DNA of 64,000 nt. Source: Dicyema japonicum. Its lineage: Eukaryota; Dicyemida; Rhombozoa; Dicyemidae. Location of the stretch: NCBI GenBank assembly GCA_011109175.1, contig RDEW01000053.1:186001-250000 (forward strand), in the 5' to 3' direction. Below are positions 11,200 through 21,849 of this stretch, piece by piece (the first letter of the stretch is position 1; every line of letters starts with the position of its first letter). The notes under the pieces were generated by a model that saw nothing but the letters and a program-made list of their open reading frames with translations, was not told the DNA's origin and searched no databases. The position numbers were made by a program, and so were the translations under genes.

Positions 11200-11430
11200 A
11201 TGGTTTTGCTTGCGCCATGTTTTTCAACTATTCTTGCCGTTAGCCTTCTCCATCCCATTGTGGTTGAGGTGGTGCCTCTCTTAGTTATGCCTCAAAGATG
11301 TTCTCGTTCTATTCGATCAAGACCTTTTACTGTCGCTTCATTTAATGTTAGAAAACTATCAGCGAGTTTGAAAAAGTTCACCCTGTGCGAGGACCTAGAC
11401 AGAGTCAATGTCCACTTAAAGGATTATTAA
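11200..11430 (+). mobile_element. LINE-A 5' end fragment
   Basis: The stretch GTGGTTGAGGTGGTGCC (about 11257-11273) matches the conserved 5' leader of LINE-A. The frame then reads FTVASFNVRKLSASLKKFTLCEDLD, parallel to the endonuclease start at 18.27 and 41.12 kb (FNVRGL...LCxDL). It stops abruptly at 11430. This is a 5' piece and not the usual 5'-truncated copy, so the 3' part was probably deleted. Confidence 0.7.
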
Positions 11431-11439
11431 TAAAAAATG

Positions 11440-12515
11440 TAGTAGTGAAAGGCTCAACTATGCTGTTGGTAGACCGAGTATAAAAGTATAATAATAAACT
11501 ATTCGCACATCCGATCTCAGAAAATTTTAATTTGATTTTACATTACGCGGGATGAAGATTGTGCATCCAATCAGCCATAGGTCTATCATTCGGTCGTAAA
11601 GGGGGATAGAGAGATGATGAAACCAGAACTTGGGGTTCCAGTTTTAGAAATCTGAATCTTCTTAGAGTAAATAGAATCTAGAGAGAATAAATATTTTTGA
11701 ATTTTGTTGTATTGCCTTTATTTTTTTTCAGAGGCTTCACAAGAAAAGAAATCCAGATACAGTAGTTGGATGCTTGTATCCTCTATTTGGAAAACTACTC
11801 TGTAGGTTGGATCTGTTGGCTTCACATGCAGGTGACCCAAATGATCTCACGGAATTCCCGTTTTTGATTCTTACTCTTATTTCAGTCACTAGTTTCCTTT
11901 TATTGAAAAGACTATGATTTATTATTACTGACAAACTACAATTAATGACTACCTAAAAATAAACGATGCCGAGAAAATGTTACTACCAAAGTTTCGAATA
12001 TTAAATATCTATTCTGTTTAAATGTATAATTTCAAGAGAAGGCATTTCATAGCGCTATTGAAATTCTATTGAGAAAATACTTATAGTGCTTAGTTATTTG
12101 ACATGTAAACGACGGCAGTACAGCAAAAATATGTACTCATATTAGCAACCGTTATGAATGATTTACTAACAAAAATAAACATAATTGTTAGAGTTTGTAT
12201 ACATTTCCAAGGAGATTGTGTAATCAACTATGACGTGTTATTTATGGATTTTTGCTTCAGTTGAATTCTTTAATGAGAGTCACCACCTCAGTCTTACATA
12301 GCCACTAAACACCCTCATACCTTTCTTCTCTTGGTTATTTCATACCGAGTCGCAATCTGGTTAAGTCAAAGTCCCTTTATTTGAAATACCAGCGGATGAA
12401 CATTTTGAACTAAAATCAGAATATTAGGCGGGAAAATAAAGTTTATTATTTTAAATATTAATTTATAAACAAATTTAATAAATAAAAATAAAATTATTTA
12501 AATCAATTACTATAG
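11440..12515. other. Intergenic, nothing recognised
   Basis: AT-rich sequence with no coding block I can support. It is the upstream region of the coiled-coil gene starting at 12523. An A/T-rich stretch immediately precedes that start codon. Confidence 0.4.
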
Positions 12516-12522
12516 AAATAAA

Positions 12523-13887
12523 ATGAGCAATAATTGTAAAATAAATGCGTCCATGAATGAATCAAAATGGAAAGAGATGACCTTCAATGCAGTGGCAGCA
12601 GGACACAATGCAGCCTTTTCAGGCTATCAGACAGCTGAGCAAGTCAGACAGAACCAGATTCCAGGAGACTTCAGGTCCAACATGTACAAGGAGACCAATC
12701 TGTATGCCAAAACGCACATGCGAATGGTTAAACAAGTTGTCATGCAAATTCGGAAAAATATTTATTTGTTCAACCAAGAAATCAAATTCTTCTCAAACGC
12801 CAAAGAGAAAGTCCTCAGAAAAATCGATTCGATCAAAAAAAACATAAAAATAAGCACGGACACGCTCGCTATGAAAAACCGGGATCCCCTAACTTCTCAG
12901 GTTGAGATGTCGTGAGAATTTGTAGAAAAACGACGGGACCTATGACCTCGTCAACGCGGAATTAAGCCATCTTAATTCCCTGTATTCTCAGCTTCTTCAG
13001 ATTTACAAATTTGTTGACGAAAAATTAAAAGTTTTGCTGTTTTCTACGTAGGATCTTCACGCAATGAGAGGACATTTGTGTCGTGTAGTGTCGGAGAGAT
13101 CGGTGGTCCTCGACCTAATGGTTGAAAATTCTGGGCGATCGGGGGACATGAGACCGGCGACCACGGGAAACTTGTTAAGAACAAAAAATTTCTTAAAAAT
13201 GCCTAATTTTTCCAGCAATGAAGGTTTTTGTAGTTTTTAATGAGAGACATAAATTTGGGGTTCCAAACGAGTGAAAGTAAGCAAGTTCTGAAAGACTGCT
13301 CAATGGCCCTGGAAATGTCAGCCACGGCCAAAAGAAGCTTTGAGGATCAAATGAAAAACTTCAACCATCGAAACACGTCGATTCAAAATGCAGTAAACGA
13401 CGGAATCTTCGGCAAAATCGAGGAAAATAAGTCTCTTCAGGTTTGAGGTTAGCAAAAGTTCAGGACCAACTTAATCTTGGAATTGCTCAAAACAGACAGG
13501 TGACCAATAGACTTCTGCGAGAAGAAAATCGCACGAAAACATCTCTTGATCTCCTCAACGTTGGTCAACCATCACATAGCTTAGGGACCTTATGACTACA
13601 CGGATCTCAGTGTGAGTGACCGACTGGACAGGCCCATTATGAGGGTTCTACAAAGACATCCGGGGACTCAAGTGGAGAGGCCAAGACTCTGATTGGGGTA
13701 CATATGGTCTAATCCGTGAAGGCACTAGAACACTGCCAATTTGCAGCAAACAGTCTTCGAGAGAAGAATAAGGACCAAATTAAGAAGAAACTAAATTTAC
13801 TGTCTGAAATGAGAAAAAAGACAAGTTCAATTGATCAGGATAGTAAGTTGATTCGAGAGAGAGTTAGGAAATTAAATTTAAATTAAT
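12523..13887 (+). CDS. Coiled-coil, tektin-like protein gene with miniature introns
   Basis: Exon 1 (12523-12900, 126 codons) begins MSNNCKINASMNESKW and carries a long charged helix with the pattern ETNLYAKTHMRMVKQVVMQI...NQEIKFF. This resembles the conserved N-terminal tektin segment (ET...T..TQ..V...I..I..WK.EL). A 25-bp GT-AG intron (12901-12925) leads to exon 2 (12926-13030, KNDGTYDLVNAELSHLNSLY), echoing the tektin RE.R...DLV..E block. A 21-bp intron (13031-13051) leads to DLHAMRGHLCRVV. Later coiled-coil exons are visible at 13240-13440 and about 13455-13590. A final block near 13700-13887 reads ALEHCQFAANSLREKNKDQ and ends RVRKLNLN*. If tektin-like, it would be a ciliary doublet filament protein, fitting a ciliated animal. 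The exon joins after 13052 are not resolved, and the family call is tentative. Confidence 0.45.
12901..12925 (+). other. 25-bp spliceosomal intron (tektin-like gene)
   Basis: GT...AG. It starts directly after a CAG codon, contains in-frame TGA codons, and its removal joins two open helical blocks in phase 0. Confidence 0.7.
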
Positions 13888-13959
13888 AATTGATTAATAA
13901 TTAAATAATTTTAACTATGATTGCACTAAACTATCATATCCTTCTTTTACGAGGATCTT

Positions 13960-14417
13960 CACCACCCTGACTTTTACTTCCCCTACGGAATGTGGGTTCA
14001 CCACTTCGTCATGTATTTAGTTGCCCGCCCTTCCAGTGTCTCGACGCATAAAAGATTTCCTCAATTGGTGTTTTGACTCCATGTCCGTGCTCGACACCAT
14101 ACTTTGTAATTTTTTTAAGATCCCCGATGATTATAAGCACTTATTGGCACATCAATCGACAAAGCTTTCAAACGATTCTTGTAGCATGTGAAAATAATCC
14201 CGTCCCATGCTCAATTATCCAGCGAGCAAGTACTATTTGTTAGCTTTTCCATCCCTGTATGCTTGAGTGCTTCTTGTGAGGTGATCGTATAGTCACAATC
14301 TCATTCTTTATTTTACACGAAAATGTCTGGTTTACTGTGCCACACTTGAACGTCAGTCATGTGGGAGTGTCCACTCGGATTTCTACCCTCTGCGTCGAAA
14401 CAATTGATCGAACTTAG
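13960..14417 (+). CDS. Orphan gene (partial model) with miniature introns
   Basis: Not recognised. Block 1 (from about 13962) reads DLHHPDFYFPYGMWVHHFVMYLVARPS. Removing a 19-bp GT-AG intron (14036-14054) continues it in frame as NFLNWCFDSMSVLDTILCNFFKIPDDYKH...LSNDSCS. A 35-bp intron (14188-14222) then leads to IEQVLFVSFSIPVCL. The last open block (about 14310-14417) reads ENVWFTVPHLNVSHVG...CVETIDRT*. The join just before it is uncertain. The start codon is not identified; a pyrimidine-rich AG precedes block 1, so an upstream exon is likely. The composition is mixed helical and hydrophobic, with no obvious signal peptide. It lies directly downstream of the tektin-like gene on the same strand. 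Confidence 0.42.
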
Positions 14418-14419
14418 TG

Positions 14420-14770
14420 TGTTTTTAGTTTTTTATATTTATTGATGCCATAAAATCTACATAAATGTGGATGAATGCATCTAACAACTTGGTTATGCCT
14501 CTTCACATAGTCACTGTTGAGCATCCTGATACAACGCGTAGCCAAATGATTTACTGATTTCTTAGCCTTTTTGCAGTGATTACTAAATGAATCATTGGTA
14601 TCAAAAACCAGTTCCTGTCCTGAAGTAAAGAATACACTTCCTCCTATCTGGGGCTATTGTTTCCACTGGTTAACCACTTAGAAGATCCGGACAGATCAAC
14701 GTTTCTATCTTCGTAAATGTTAAACAGTGTATTTTCTTTAATAAAATCAGTATGAACAGGATTGTTTATC
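14420..14770. other. Intergenic, nothing recognised
   Basis: Short AT-rich spacer between the orphan gene and the minus-strand LINE-A copy. I see no coding potential in it. Confidence 0.4.
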
Positions 14771-15250
14771 ATTATTAACACTTATCGCTATGTCATAAGA
14801 CTTGACAAAGCATGTGCAACACGAGGTAGCAATTCACTGGTTAGTTTCATCCACTTCTTCCTATTCAAAGCCGCAGTGCGCAACCAGTCAAGATTCTCTC
14901 CACTTCCAAGATGCCGTCCCATTTCTTTGAGGTCCTCGTCGAGAACGACTGCGACCACGGAAACGGGGGGCCTCCAACATGTAGTAATCCTCCATGGCTA
15001 CGTTCGCGGGGGCATCTAGGTCCAGTCGCGAAATATGACCGAAAAGCCTCCATCGTGTATCCAGAATCTCATTAGAAATTTCTAAGGTCTTCTTCCTCTT
15101 ATAAAGAAAATTAGATGACATCCTCGTATCACTTCTTTCGACCATCATATGCCGAGTTGGTCTCTACGAAACGCATTGAGCCTCTTCAGTTCATTTCTTG
15201 AGCGGGCCCAGGTACCAGCGTTATATAGTAGTATGGGTTTCACTATACCA

Positions 15251-15957
15251 TTTCAGGTTTAAAGTGGGTCTTACCAAAAGCAAAGTGGAACTTACCAAAA
15301 GCAAAGTGGTCTTACCAAAAGCAAAGTGGAACTTACCAAAAGCAGAGTGGAACAATAAAATTATTTAATAAGCCATGTCATCATTATTTAACACCGATGG
15401 GGCCAACTTCTGAATTCTAGCAATTACGGTGTTGCATAGAGATGGAGTGATTATAATGAGTTAATTATACTTTCTTCTAACTTTTGAAGTCAAAACTCCG
15501 TAGTTGACAAAGCTTCTTGTTTCACACCATCCAAAATATTTTTCATATCTGTAGCAATGTGTCTTTTTACATCAGCTTTGAAAACAGACTAAATATTCTC
15601 AATTGGGTTGAGCATAGGGTTATAGGGACCCAATCTTAAAATTTTATTTCCGATAAATACATTATCTCTGACAATTTTTTCAATTCCTGAATGGCATGGA
15701 GCATTGTCTACTACTAAATTGTAAGCTTCCCTGACTTTTCGTAGACAAATTCATGTGCGGATGTTTTATTAAAGGATCCACGTTTGAATTCATAATGCAA
15801 CAATCCAAGGGACCCGATGCAACCAATGAAATGTACATTGGCACCTCGCGAAATTCAATATTGCCTTTCTCTGGTTCATACCTGATATTTTTCAAAAAAT
15901 AACAGGCACCGTCCAAGTGGACTCGAATGGTTTTTTTGAAACATTTAAGCTGAAATT
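15251..15957 (-). mobile_element. Tc1/mariner-type DDE transposon inserted in LINE-A
   Basis: The minus strand encodes GANVHFIGCIG, FVYEK, a frame break, then LVVDNAPCHSGIEKIV and LGPYNPMLNPIENI. These are the second aspartate and the third acidic residue of a DDE_3 (IS630/Tc1/mariner) transposase. Imperfect inverted ends are visible (TTTCAGGTTTAAAG near 15251; TTTCAGCTTAAATG reading inward from 15957). A short tandem array (AAGTGGAACTTACCAAAAGC, about 4-5 units, 15263-15352) lies just inside the left end. The element splits the LINE-A RT between 'NETLRI' and 'LYN.IVKPILLYN'. A stop follows PIENI, so it is inactive. Ends are approximate. Confidence 0.8.
15263..15352. repeat. Short tandem repeat, about 20-bp unit
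   Basis: Four to five copies of AAGTGG(AAC/TC)TTACCAAAAGC, alternating between GGAACTT and GGTCTT forms. It is subterminal to the DDE element. Confidence 0.85.
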
Positions 15958-17285
15958 GAAATTTAAAAGAATTCTCAAGGTCTCGTTTTTTGTTATAATG
16001 TCAAGGCCCTTTTTGTGTAGCCAGGTGTTCTTTAATCTGGAGAGGGCAGTTTATGCTAGGGTTTTTCTTCTTGTAATTTCTTCATGGTCTCCTAGGAGGG
16101 AGCCAAGCTTTTTGCACTTGCGCCAGTACTCCTCCGTCCTTGTTTCTTCCCCTTTGAGTTTAGTCACCTCAGTCTTGTCCGGATTTACTGTTAGGAACCA
16201 TTCAGCTAGTCTTCCAGGCACTTCTTCCATCAAGCGGGTGAGCGGTATTTTGTCGTTTGAAATAAAGTCTACGTCGTGGGCATACGCAATAATGTTAGTC
16301 TTTTTACCCATTATCGGTTTTGACTCCTGTAAAGCAGCATCAAGGTATATGACAAAAAGGATAGGTGATAATGGGTCTCCCTGTGGAGTGCCAACAGTCG
16401 TCTCAAATCGGCGAGACAAGACTCCCCCGATTCTTGCAGTGAGCCAAGTATCAGCTAGGAGAATGGTGGCCATTCTGACAGTGGAAGCGTCTAGGAAACT
16501 CCCCAGAACCAGTATTAGACTCCGTCTGTCGACAGAGTCGAAGGCCCTCGAAATGTCGATTCTGAGGATGGTTGATCCACCATAAGCTCTTGCATCAAGT
16601 ATAATCCCTCGATCTTTTTGCTTGCATATGATATAGTCGATCTGGTTGTACATATTTATCACTCTCCCTTCGGGATTTGTTCTATGTCCCGACCACGTAG
16701 ATTTATGTCTGGTGGATGCATGAAGGTTGTATTGCATAAAAATAGGTTGTTCGTTTAACAGAAGTTAGGTAGTAGGGTTTTCGGGAGATTTCTTTTCCTC
16801 CTACCATGCCTTCCCATGAATGTCTCATCGGTCGTAACCTGGGTTGCCAGCTTCCGCATTTAGGTCTCCTGCGATCATTACTAATGTTGAGAGAGCATAC
16901 TTAAAGAAGACGGCAGAAAGACTGGTGTAAAAGTCATCAATCTCCTCAGGGTTTTTATTAAGCCATCCACTGTGAGGAACGTAAACGTTTATTATAGTTA
17001 GATATTTCTTCGGGGGGTTGAGGTCATCCAGTTTCAATTGCAACACCCCGAATCTATCATTCACATTGTAATATCGGCAGACTCTCTTGGATAGATCATT
17101 CCTGACGGCAAATCCTAGCCCATAGTGCTTGTTTCCACCTGGAAGGAAGATTAGTCGAAAGTTCCCATGTTGTTCTTCGATCCCTTTGATTACTTTGGTC
17201 TCCTGAAGCTCAACCAAAAGGATTGTTTCCGTACCTGAAAAAATAGACATACAATCAATAATAATAACAGCCTTTTTCACGGAGC

Positions 17286-17660
17286 CGTGGTATTAGCTCC
17301 GCATAGGCAGGACACACACTTTATTTAAGTAAAGAAGTTAATTTTAACTAATCGTAGAACCAAGGAATGATCTTCACTTCTTTTTTCTTTTTCTTGTGTG
17401 TTGGTCCTTTCTAGACAATCCAGTTCCACAGTGAGAGTCCACTGATGACGGCGTCACTCGTCAAGCCTTTTTAGCATCGTAGATGCGTGGAACCTCCCAC
17501 CAGGTGAACAGCAGCAAGAATCGAACCCGTAACCTAAGTCACTTTAGCCCGACACCTAGCCACTATGCCACACAATCAACCACACCAGAAATAATTAAAA
17601 TATATTTAATTAATAAACTTTAATTTTAAATAAGAGTTATTACGTATTTAAATTTGCTTC
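17286..17660. other. Intergenic, possible promoter region of the SANT-like gene
   Basis: No coding potential recognised. A T-rich stretch immediately precedes the start codon at 17669. No clear TATA box can be assigned. Confidence 0.35.
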
Positions 17661-17668
17661 TTTGTTGT

Positions 17669-18105
17669 ATGGAAACTAGGAGGGTCAGTGATATGTTTAT
17701 GAACTTTGGAACAGTGGCCAACAGATTGGCTGAAATGACTGTTCTCCTTGATTATTCTCCAGAAGATTTATCCATTGCGTATTCCTTTTAATTTCTCGTA
17801 ATTCCTTTTAGACAGGACAGATGGCCTGAGGATGAGAAGAGTCGCCTTTTAGACGCAGTTACCAAGTTTCATGGTGATATAAACAAAATTATGGAGGTTT
17901 TCAGTCATCGATCAGTGTACTGTCTAATCTTATCATCCCAGACGTCAAGTTACTAACCAAATGAGGAAGCTAAACCCACGTATTGCCGCTCATGCCACCT
18001 CACTGACCAGTTCTACACGAGATTTTGACAATTTCAATTCTTCTGTGGCTGAAACTCCCGTATTTTGCTTATATTTATTTGTAGGTCGAGTGGAGGAGTC
18101 TATGA
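17669..18105 (+). CDS. SANT/Myb-like small protein (117 aa), four exons with miniature introns
   Basis: Exons 17669-17778, 17812-17916, 17942-18059 and 18085-18105 are separated by GT-AG introns of 33, 25 and 25 bp. Exon phases close exactly (354 nt, 117 aa plus stop). The product starts METRRVSDMF. Residues 38-82 (DRWPEDEKSRLLDAV...VFSHRSVRQVTNQM) have the tryptophan, acidic helix and RxxxQV third helix of a SANT/Myb DNA- or histone-binding fold. The tail is serine/threonine-rich. It is probably a nuclear chromatin or transcription factor. I cannot place it in a named complex. The protein is short, with a single repeat. Confidence 0.75.
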
Positions 18106-18199
18106 ATGACTAATTTATTTAGTTTTTTTAATTTTTGGCTTTATTTAGTTTTAGTAATATTCTTTAGTTTACTTTTCTTTTTTCTTACTGTATCCATAT

Positions 18200-18920
18200 T
18201 TTGGTTGAGCTGGTAACGTGGCTCTATTGCACACATGTCTTTTTCGTGCTTTTCTTAGGGATCTTTCACTATTAGCTCGTTCAATGTAAGAGGGTTAAAG
18301 TCGGATACTAAAAGAAGAAATTTATGCGTGGATCTTGGATCGTACAAGGTAACCGTGGCGTGCTTACAGGAAACGAAAGTAAAAGGCGGACTAGATGAAA
18401 TCAACAATGATTTCTGCTTGATTCTGCACCCTTCGAATTGCCCACACTACGGCATGGGATTTGCAATACAAAAAGAACTGAACAATCGAATTCACAAGAC
18501 GTGGAGGGTGAGCGATAGAATATGTGTTTTACAATTAAAATACGGTGAAAGGAACAATTCCATAATCTCCATTATTAATGTATATGCACCAACTTCGGTG
18601 AGAGTATCAATCAATGGAGACGAACTAGACGACTTCTATTCCCCCCTGTCGCAACTATATGCATCTATAGAAACATCGTTCATGACATACATTGGCCGGA
18701 GATTGGAACGCAAAGGCAGGACGTGGAGTAGTCACGAAGAATTCATGGGAAGCCATGGAAGGGGGATCAGGAACCATTCAGGAGAATCGCTTATCGAATT
18801 TTGCAATACATTCAAACTATTTCTATGCAACACTGCTTTCAGGCACTCAGCAAGACATAAGACGACATGGAGCGGCTACCGAAAGGACAAATCTGGGACT
18901 ATCAAGCCTATATATAACGT
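18200..18920 (+). mobile_element. LINE-A 5' half, truncated by MULE derivative
   Basis: It begins with the family leader TTGGTTGAGCTGGTAACGTGG (about 18202) and the endonuclease start FNVRGLKSD, then VACLQETKVKGGLDE, GMGFAIQKELNN, IINVYAPTS and (shifted) AGDWNAKAGRG...QDIRRHGAA. Coding stops at about 18918, exactly where the MULE-type terminal sequence CATTCAAAATGGCC begins. The remainder of the LINE is not found beyond that element, so it was probably lost with the element's far end. Confidence 0.8.
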
Positions 18921-20065
18921 GTCCATTCAAAATGGCCTCTTTCAAAATGGCCTCCATTCAAAATGGCCTCCAATTAATTATTTCAGGTTTTAGATAAGTT
19001 CATCAATAAAAATCACGAGATTTTAGCGAAACGACGTCTTTGAGTAAAAAGGTCATCTTTTTTAAATCTTATAAAAATTGATTTTACCAAGGTCCTCGAC
19101 ATCTTTAGGTAAAAATCATCTTTTATAAATCTTATAAAATTGATTTTGCCAAGGTCCTCGACATCTTTAGGTAAAAAATCATCTTTTATAAATCTTATAA
19201 AAATTGATTATGCCAAGGTCCTCGACATCTTTAGGTAAAAAAGTCATCTTTTAAATCTTATAAAAATTGATTTTACCAAGGTCCACGACATCTTTAGGTA
19301 AAAAGTCATTTTTTTAAATCTTATAAAAAATTTATTTTAACGGGTCCTATGGGTATTGGAACATTTTGCCAAGGTCCTCGACATCTTTAGGTAAAAGTCA
19401 TCTTTTTAATCTTATAAAAATTTATTTTAACGGGTCCTATGGGTATTGGAACATTTTACCAGGTCCTCATGAATCTTTAGGTAAAAAAAGTCATCTTTTT
19501 TAAATCTTATAAAAATTATTTTAACGGGTCCTATGGGTATTGAACATTTTACCAAGGTCCTCGACATCTTTAGGTAAAAAAGTCATCTTTTTTTAAATCT
19601 TATAAAAATTTATTCTAACGGTCCTATGGGTATTGGAACATTTTACCCAAAGGTCCTCGACACTTTAGGTAAAAAATCTTTTAAATTCTTATAAAAATTT
19701 ATTTAACGGTCCTATGGGTATTGGAACATTTTAACAAAGTCCTCGACATCTTTAGGTAAAAAAGTCATCTTTTTTAAATCTTATAAAAATTTATTTTAAC
19801 GCGTCTATGGGTATTGGAACATTTACCATGGTCCTTCCGAACCCTATGATTAAGATTCTAAAGTGACTTAGGAGTAAAATTATTATATTTTATCAAAACT
19901 AAATTTAATGAATTATTATTTCTTTAATTTCTTTATTATAATAAATTTGAAAAAATTTTTTTTAAATTTGAAATTATATCGGAAATCAAAGAAGAAGAAA
20001 GCATAATGATAAAATTCTTAAGACTTACAAATAGAGAAAAATTCTTAGAAAAATATATATGAAAG
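18918..20065 (+). mobile_element. Deletion derivative of the MULE element, with tandem array
   Basis: Three CATTCAAAATGGCC-type motifs at the left end (18921-18971) and the AAGTTCATCAATAAAAATCACGAG block match the ends of the MULE at 1.4 and 6.1 kb. A tandem array follows (19030-19850; units of about 90 bp with TTTAGGTAAAAAAGTCATC and GGTCCTATGGGTATTGG). The remnant GATAAAATTCTTAAGACTTACAAA (about 20009-20030) matches the MULE transposase end at 5246-5265. The rest of the transposase is deleted and no right terminus is visible. Confidence 0.75.
19030..19850. repeat. Tandem array (about 9-10 units of 60-95 bp) in the MULE derivative
   Basis: Two sub-arrays are visible. The first has short units lacking the GGTCCTAT block (19080-19290). 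The second has longer units containing ACGGGTCCTATGGGTATTGGAACATTTTACCAAGG. Small indels in homopolymer runs distinguish the copies. Confidence 0.9.
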
Positions 20066-20084
20066 TAAAATTTCATAAGAAAAT

Positions 20085-20910
20085 TGAATTGCGAAGAGGA
20101 GTTCCACAGGGTTCAATCTCAGTCCGCTACTCTTCAATTGCGTAAATGAGAGATTTGCCGAAAACAGAGAGCGTAAATAGTCACATGATTATTTATGCTG
20201 ATGACATTTTGTGCTTGATTCAAGCATGAATAAACAAATTTCATGGAAAAAGGGTGGAATCCCATATTACTAAGATGAAAGTGGTGCAAGAACAATGGGT
20301 TGACTCTATCGAGGGAAAATAACAACAGTTCACTTGGATTGCAAGTAAAAGAAAAATATTAATCAATGTGTGAATACTGGGATATAAAAATCTCTGAAAC
20401 ATTGAAGTATCTCGGATTGTTGATAGACCGAAGAGGATCTTTAAGGAACATATTAAAGCACGAAGAAAGAAAGCTACAGGAATGTGAAATCTTTAATTCG
20501 ATTTCATTTGGAGCTGAAATACTTTTCTTTTTGTGTATTCGGCGTGTGTTGAACCATTCTTGATATATGGTCTATCAAGGATGGTTTAGAACAAAGAGAA
20601 AAGTGATGTCTTTGTCAAAAAATTGGAAAAGTCCAGAAGATTTGCGATTAAATTGGCATATGGACTGGACTTAAAATCTAATATCGAAGAGGATTACGTA
20701 CCTGAAAGTCAGAAATAGAAAAATTATTACATCACTTATGGAAAATGTGATGTAATTTTTGGGGTCCAAACGAAGTAGAGACATGTGGTGTCTCATAAAA
20801 TGACCCTACACGATGAATACAAACCCACTTAATTAGTTTTGGTTCAGGTTTTGGTTTCTTTACAGTAATTAGTTTTGGGGTTTGTTAGAAAATAAAATTT
20901 GTCTTGTCTT
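20085..20910 (+). mobile_element. LINE-E-like RT fragment with 3' tail
   Basis: The frame reads KIELRRGVPQGSI, then HMIIYADDILCLI (catalytic YADD, about 20188-20220), ETLKYLGLLIDRRGSL and a thumb-like region. It ends near ACCCACTTAATTAGTTTTGG (about 20823) and a GGGGTTTGTTAGAAAATAAA tail. It begins abruptly after the MULE derivative. Stops and shifts are frequent. Confidence 0.65.
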
Positions 20911-20929
20911 GTCGAAAGTAACCTGTGGT

Positions 20930-21790
20930 GCCACTGGGTGAATAAGTGGTGCCACTGGTACTAAAAGACGAAGAAATATATTACAAGTTTGAGAAACATA
21001 CCTAAGGCCTAATGGAGAAAGATGCCTTGTTTGTTCTGATTCACATAGAAGATCGCAGTGTCCGGTTACGAACAATAATAAGTCCTTTGAATTGTGTTCA
21101 TCCATCGACTTTGCCAATTATGGAAGATTTCCCAAGGCTGTTGAAGCTAACATTGCGAAAAAAAACAAAATTGACCAAAAAAGGAAAAAATCGAATGGAA
21201 AATTATTTCTAAAACGAGAAAATGCCCATAATGGAGAAAGTGAAGTTTCCAAAATTGGAACGAATAAGAAATTAAAGTCAGAGTTTAGAATGTATGGGCA
21301 GACTGGCTGGAATAGGACATATAATAAGAAACCTTCTAAAAAAACAGTAGAAGAAGTTTCAACACAGAGAAGAGAGTGGTGCTCTTAAGAAGAGAGGACA
21401 GCCACCGAAAAAACCAGAAGTAGTCAGGATAACCCTGGTTAATGGCCGTTCTCTTCGGAAACGGGCCAATATGCTGGTTGCTATAGCCAGCACGATCCAG
21501 ATGGAAGTTCTAATTATAAACGAAACTAAATTGAAGCACATGGATTGGATTAAGCATCTGAAATTGATGACGAATACGAAAGAAAAACGAGAAGAATTGG
21601 TGATTTATTACATTGCTTGTAAAAACTCGCATTGTAATTGGGGCTTTTTACGGAGAAGAGACATACGGTGTCTCATGAGAGTGCCCCGATATAGACGACC
21701 CCAAATCTTGGTTTTCCCTCTTTAGTTAATGGCTCTTACCTTGTTTAGTTAGTTGGGGTTTTGCGAATAAATAATGTTATCTGTATCTCG
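20930..21790 (+). mobile_element. Internally deleted LINE-E-like copy
   Basis: At about 21405-21560 a frame reads VRITLVNGRSLRKRANMLV, then EVLIINETKLK, the start of an AP endonuclease. At about 21660 it runs straight into a 3' tail (AGACATACGGTGTCTCATGA ... TAGTTGGGGTTTTGCGAATAAATAA) like the one at 20.78-20.9 kb. The 5' and 3' parts are thus joined with the RT missing. A repeat, GTGCCACTGGTACTAAAAGACG, occurs at about 20953 and, with one change, at about 21810. It brackets this copy. Confidence 0.55.
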
Positions 21791-21849
21791 CTTTAATATA
21801 TCGGTGGTGCCACTGGTGCTAAAAGACGAAGTAATATACTACCAACGGG

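Larger units (their letters stand above)
14785..17285 (-). mobile_element. LINE-A copy (minus), interrupted by a DDE transposon
   Basis: Reading 17285 to 14785, the endonuclease comes first (16825-17280: LVELQETKVIKG, INVYVPHSGWLNKNPE, MIAGDLNAEAGNPG). The RT follows (16051-16737: RIDISRAFDSVDRRSL, VGTPQGDPLSPILFVIYLD, the degraded catalytic motif YAHDVDF, and EEYWRKCKKLGSLLGD). The RT is cut after NETLRI and resumes beyond the DDE element with VKPILLYNAGTWARS, FGHISRLDLDAP and the C-terminus (about 14785-15150). The AHD in place of ADD shows catalytic decay, as do several frame breaks. It belongs with the copies at 18.2, 21.9, 31.8, 41.0 and 47.5 kb. Confidence 0.85.

Noticed and set aside
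15917-16585. 222-aa plus-strand ORF
   Set aside because: It is antisense to the LINE-A RT on the minus strand; the codon pattern and motifs belong to the minus frame.
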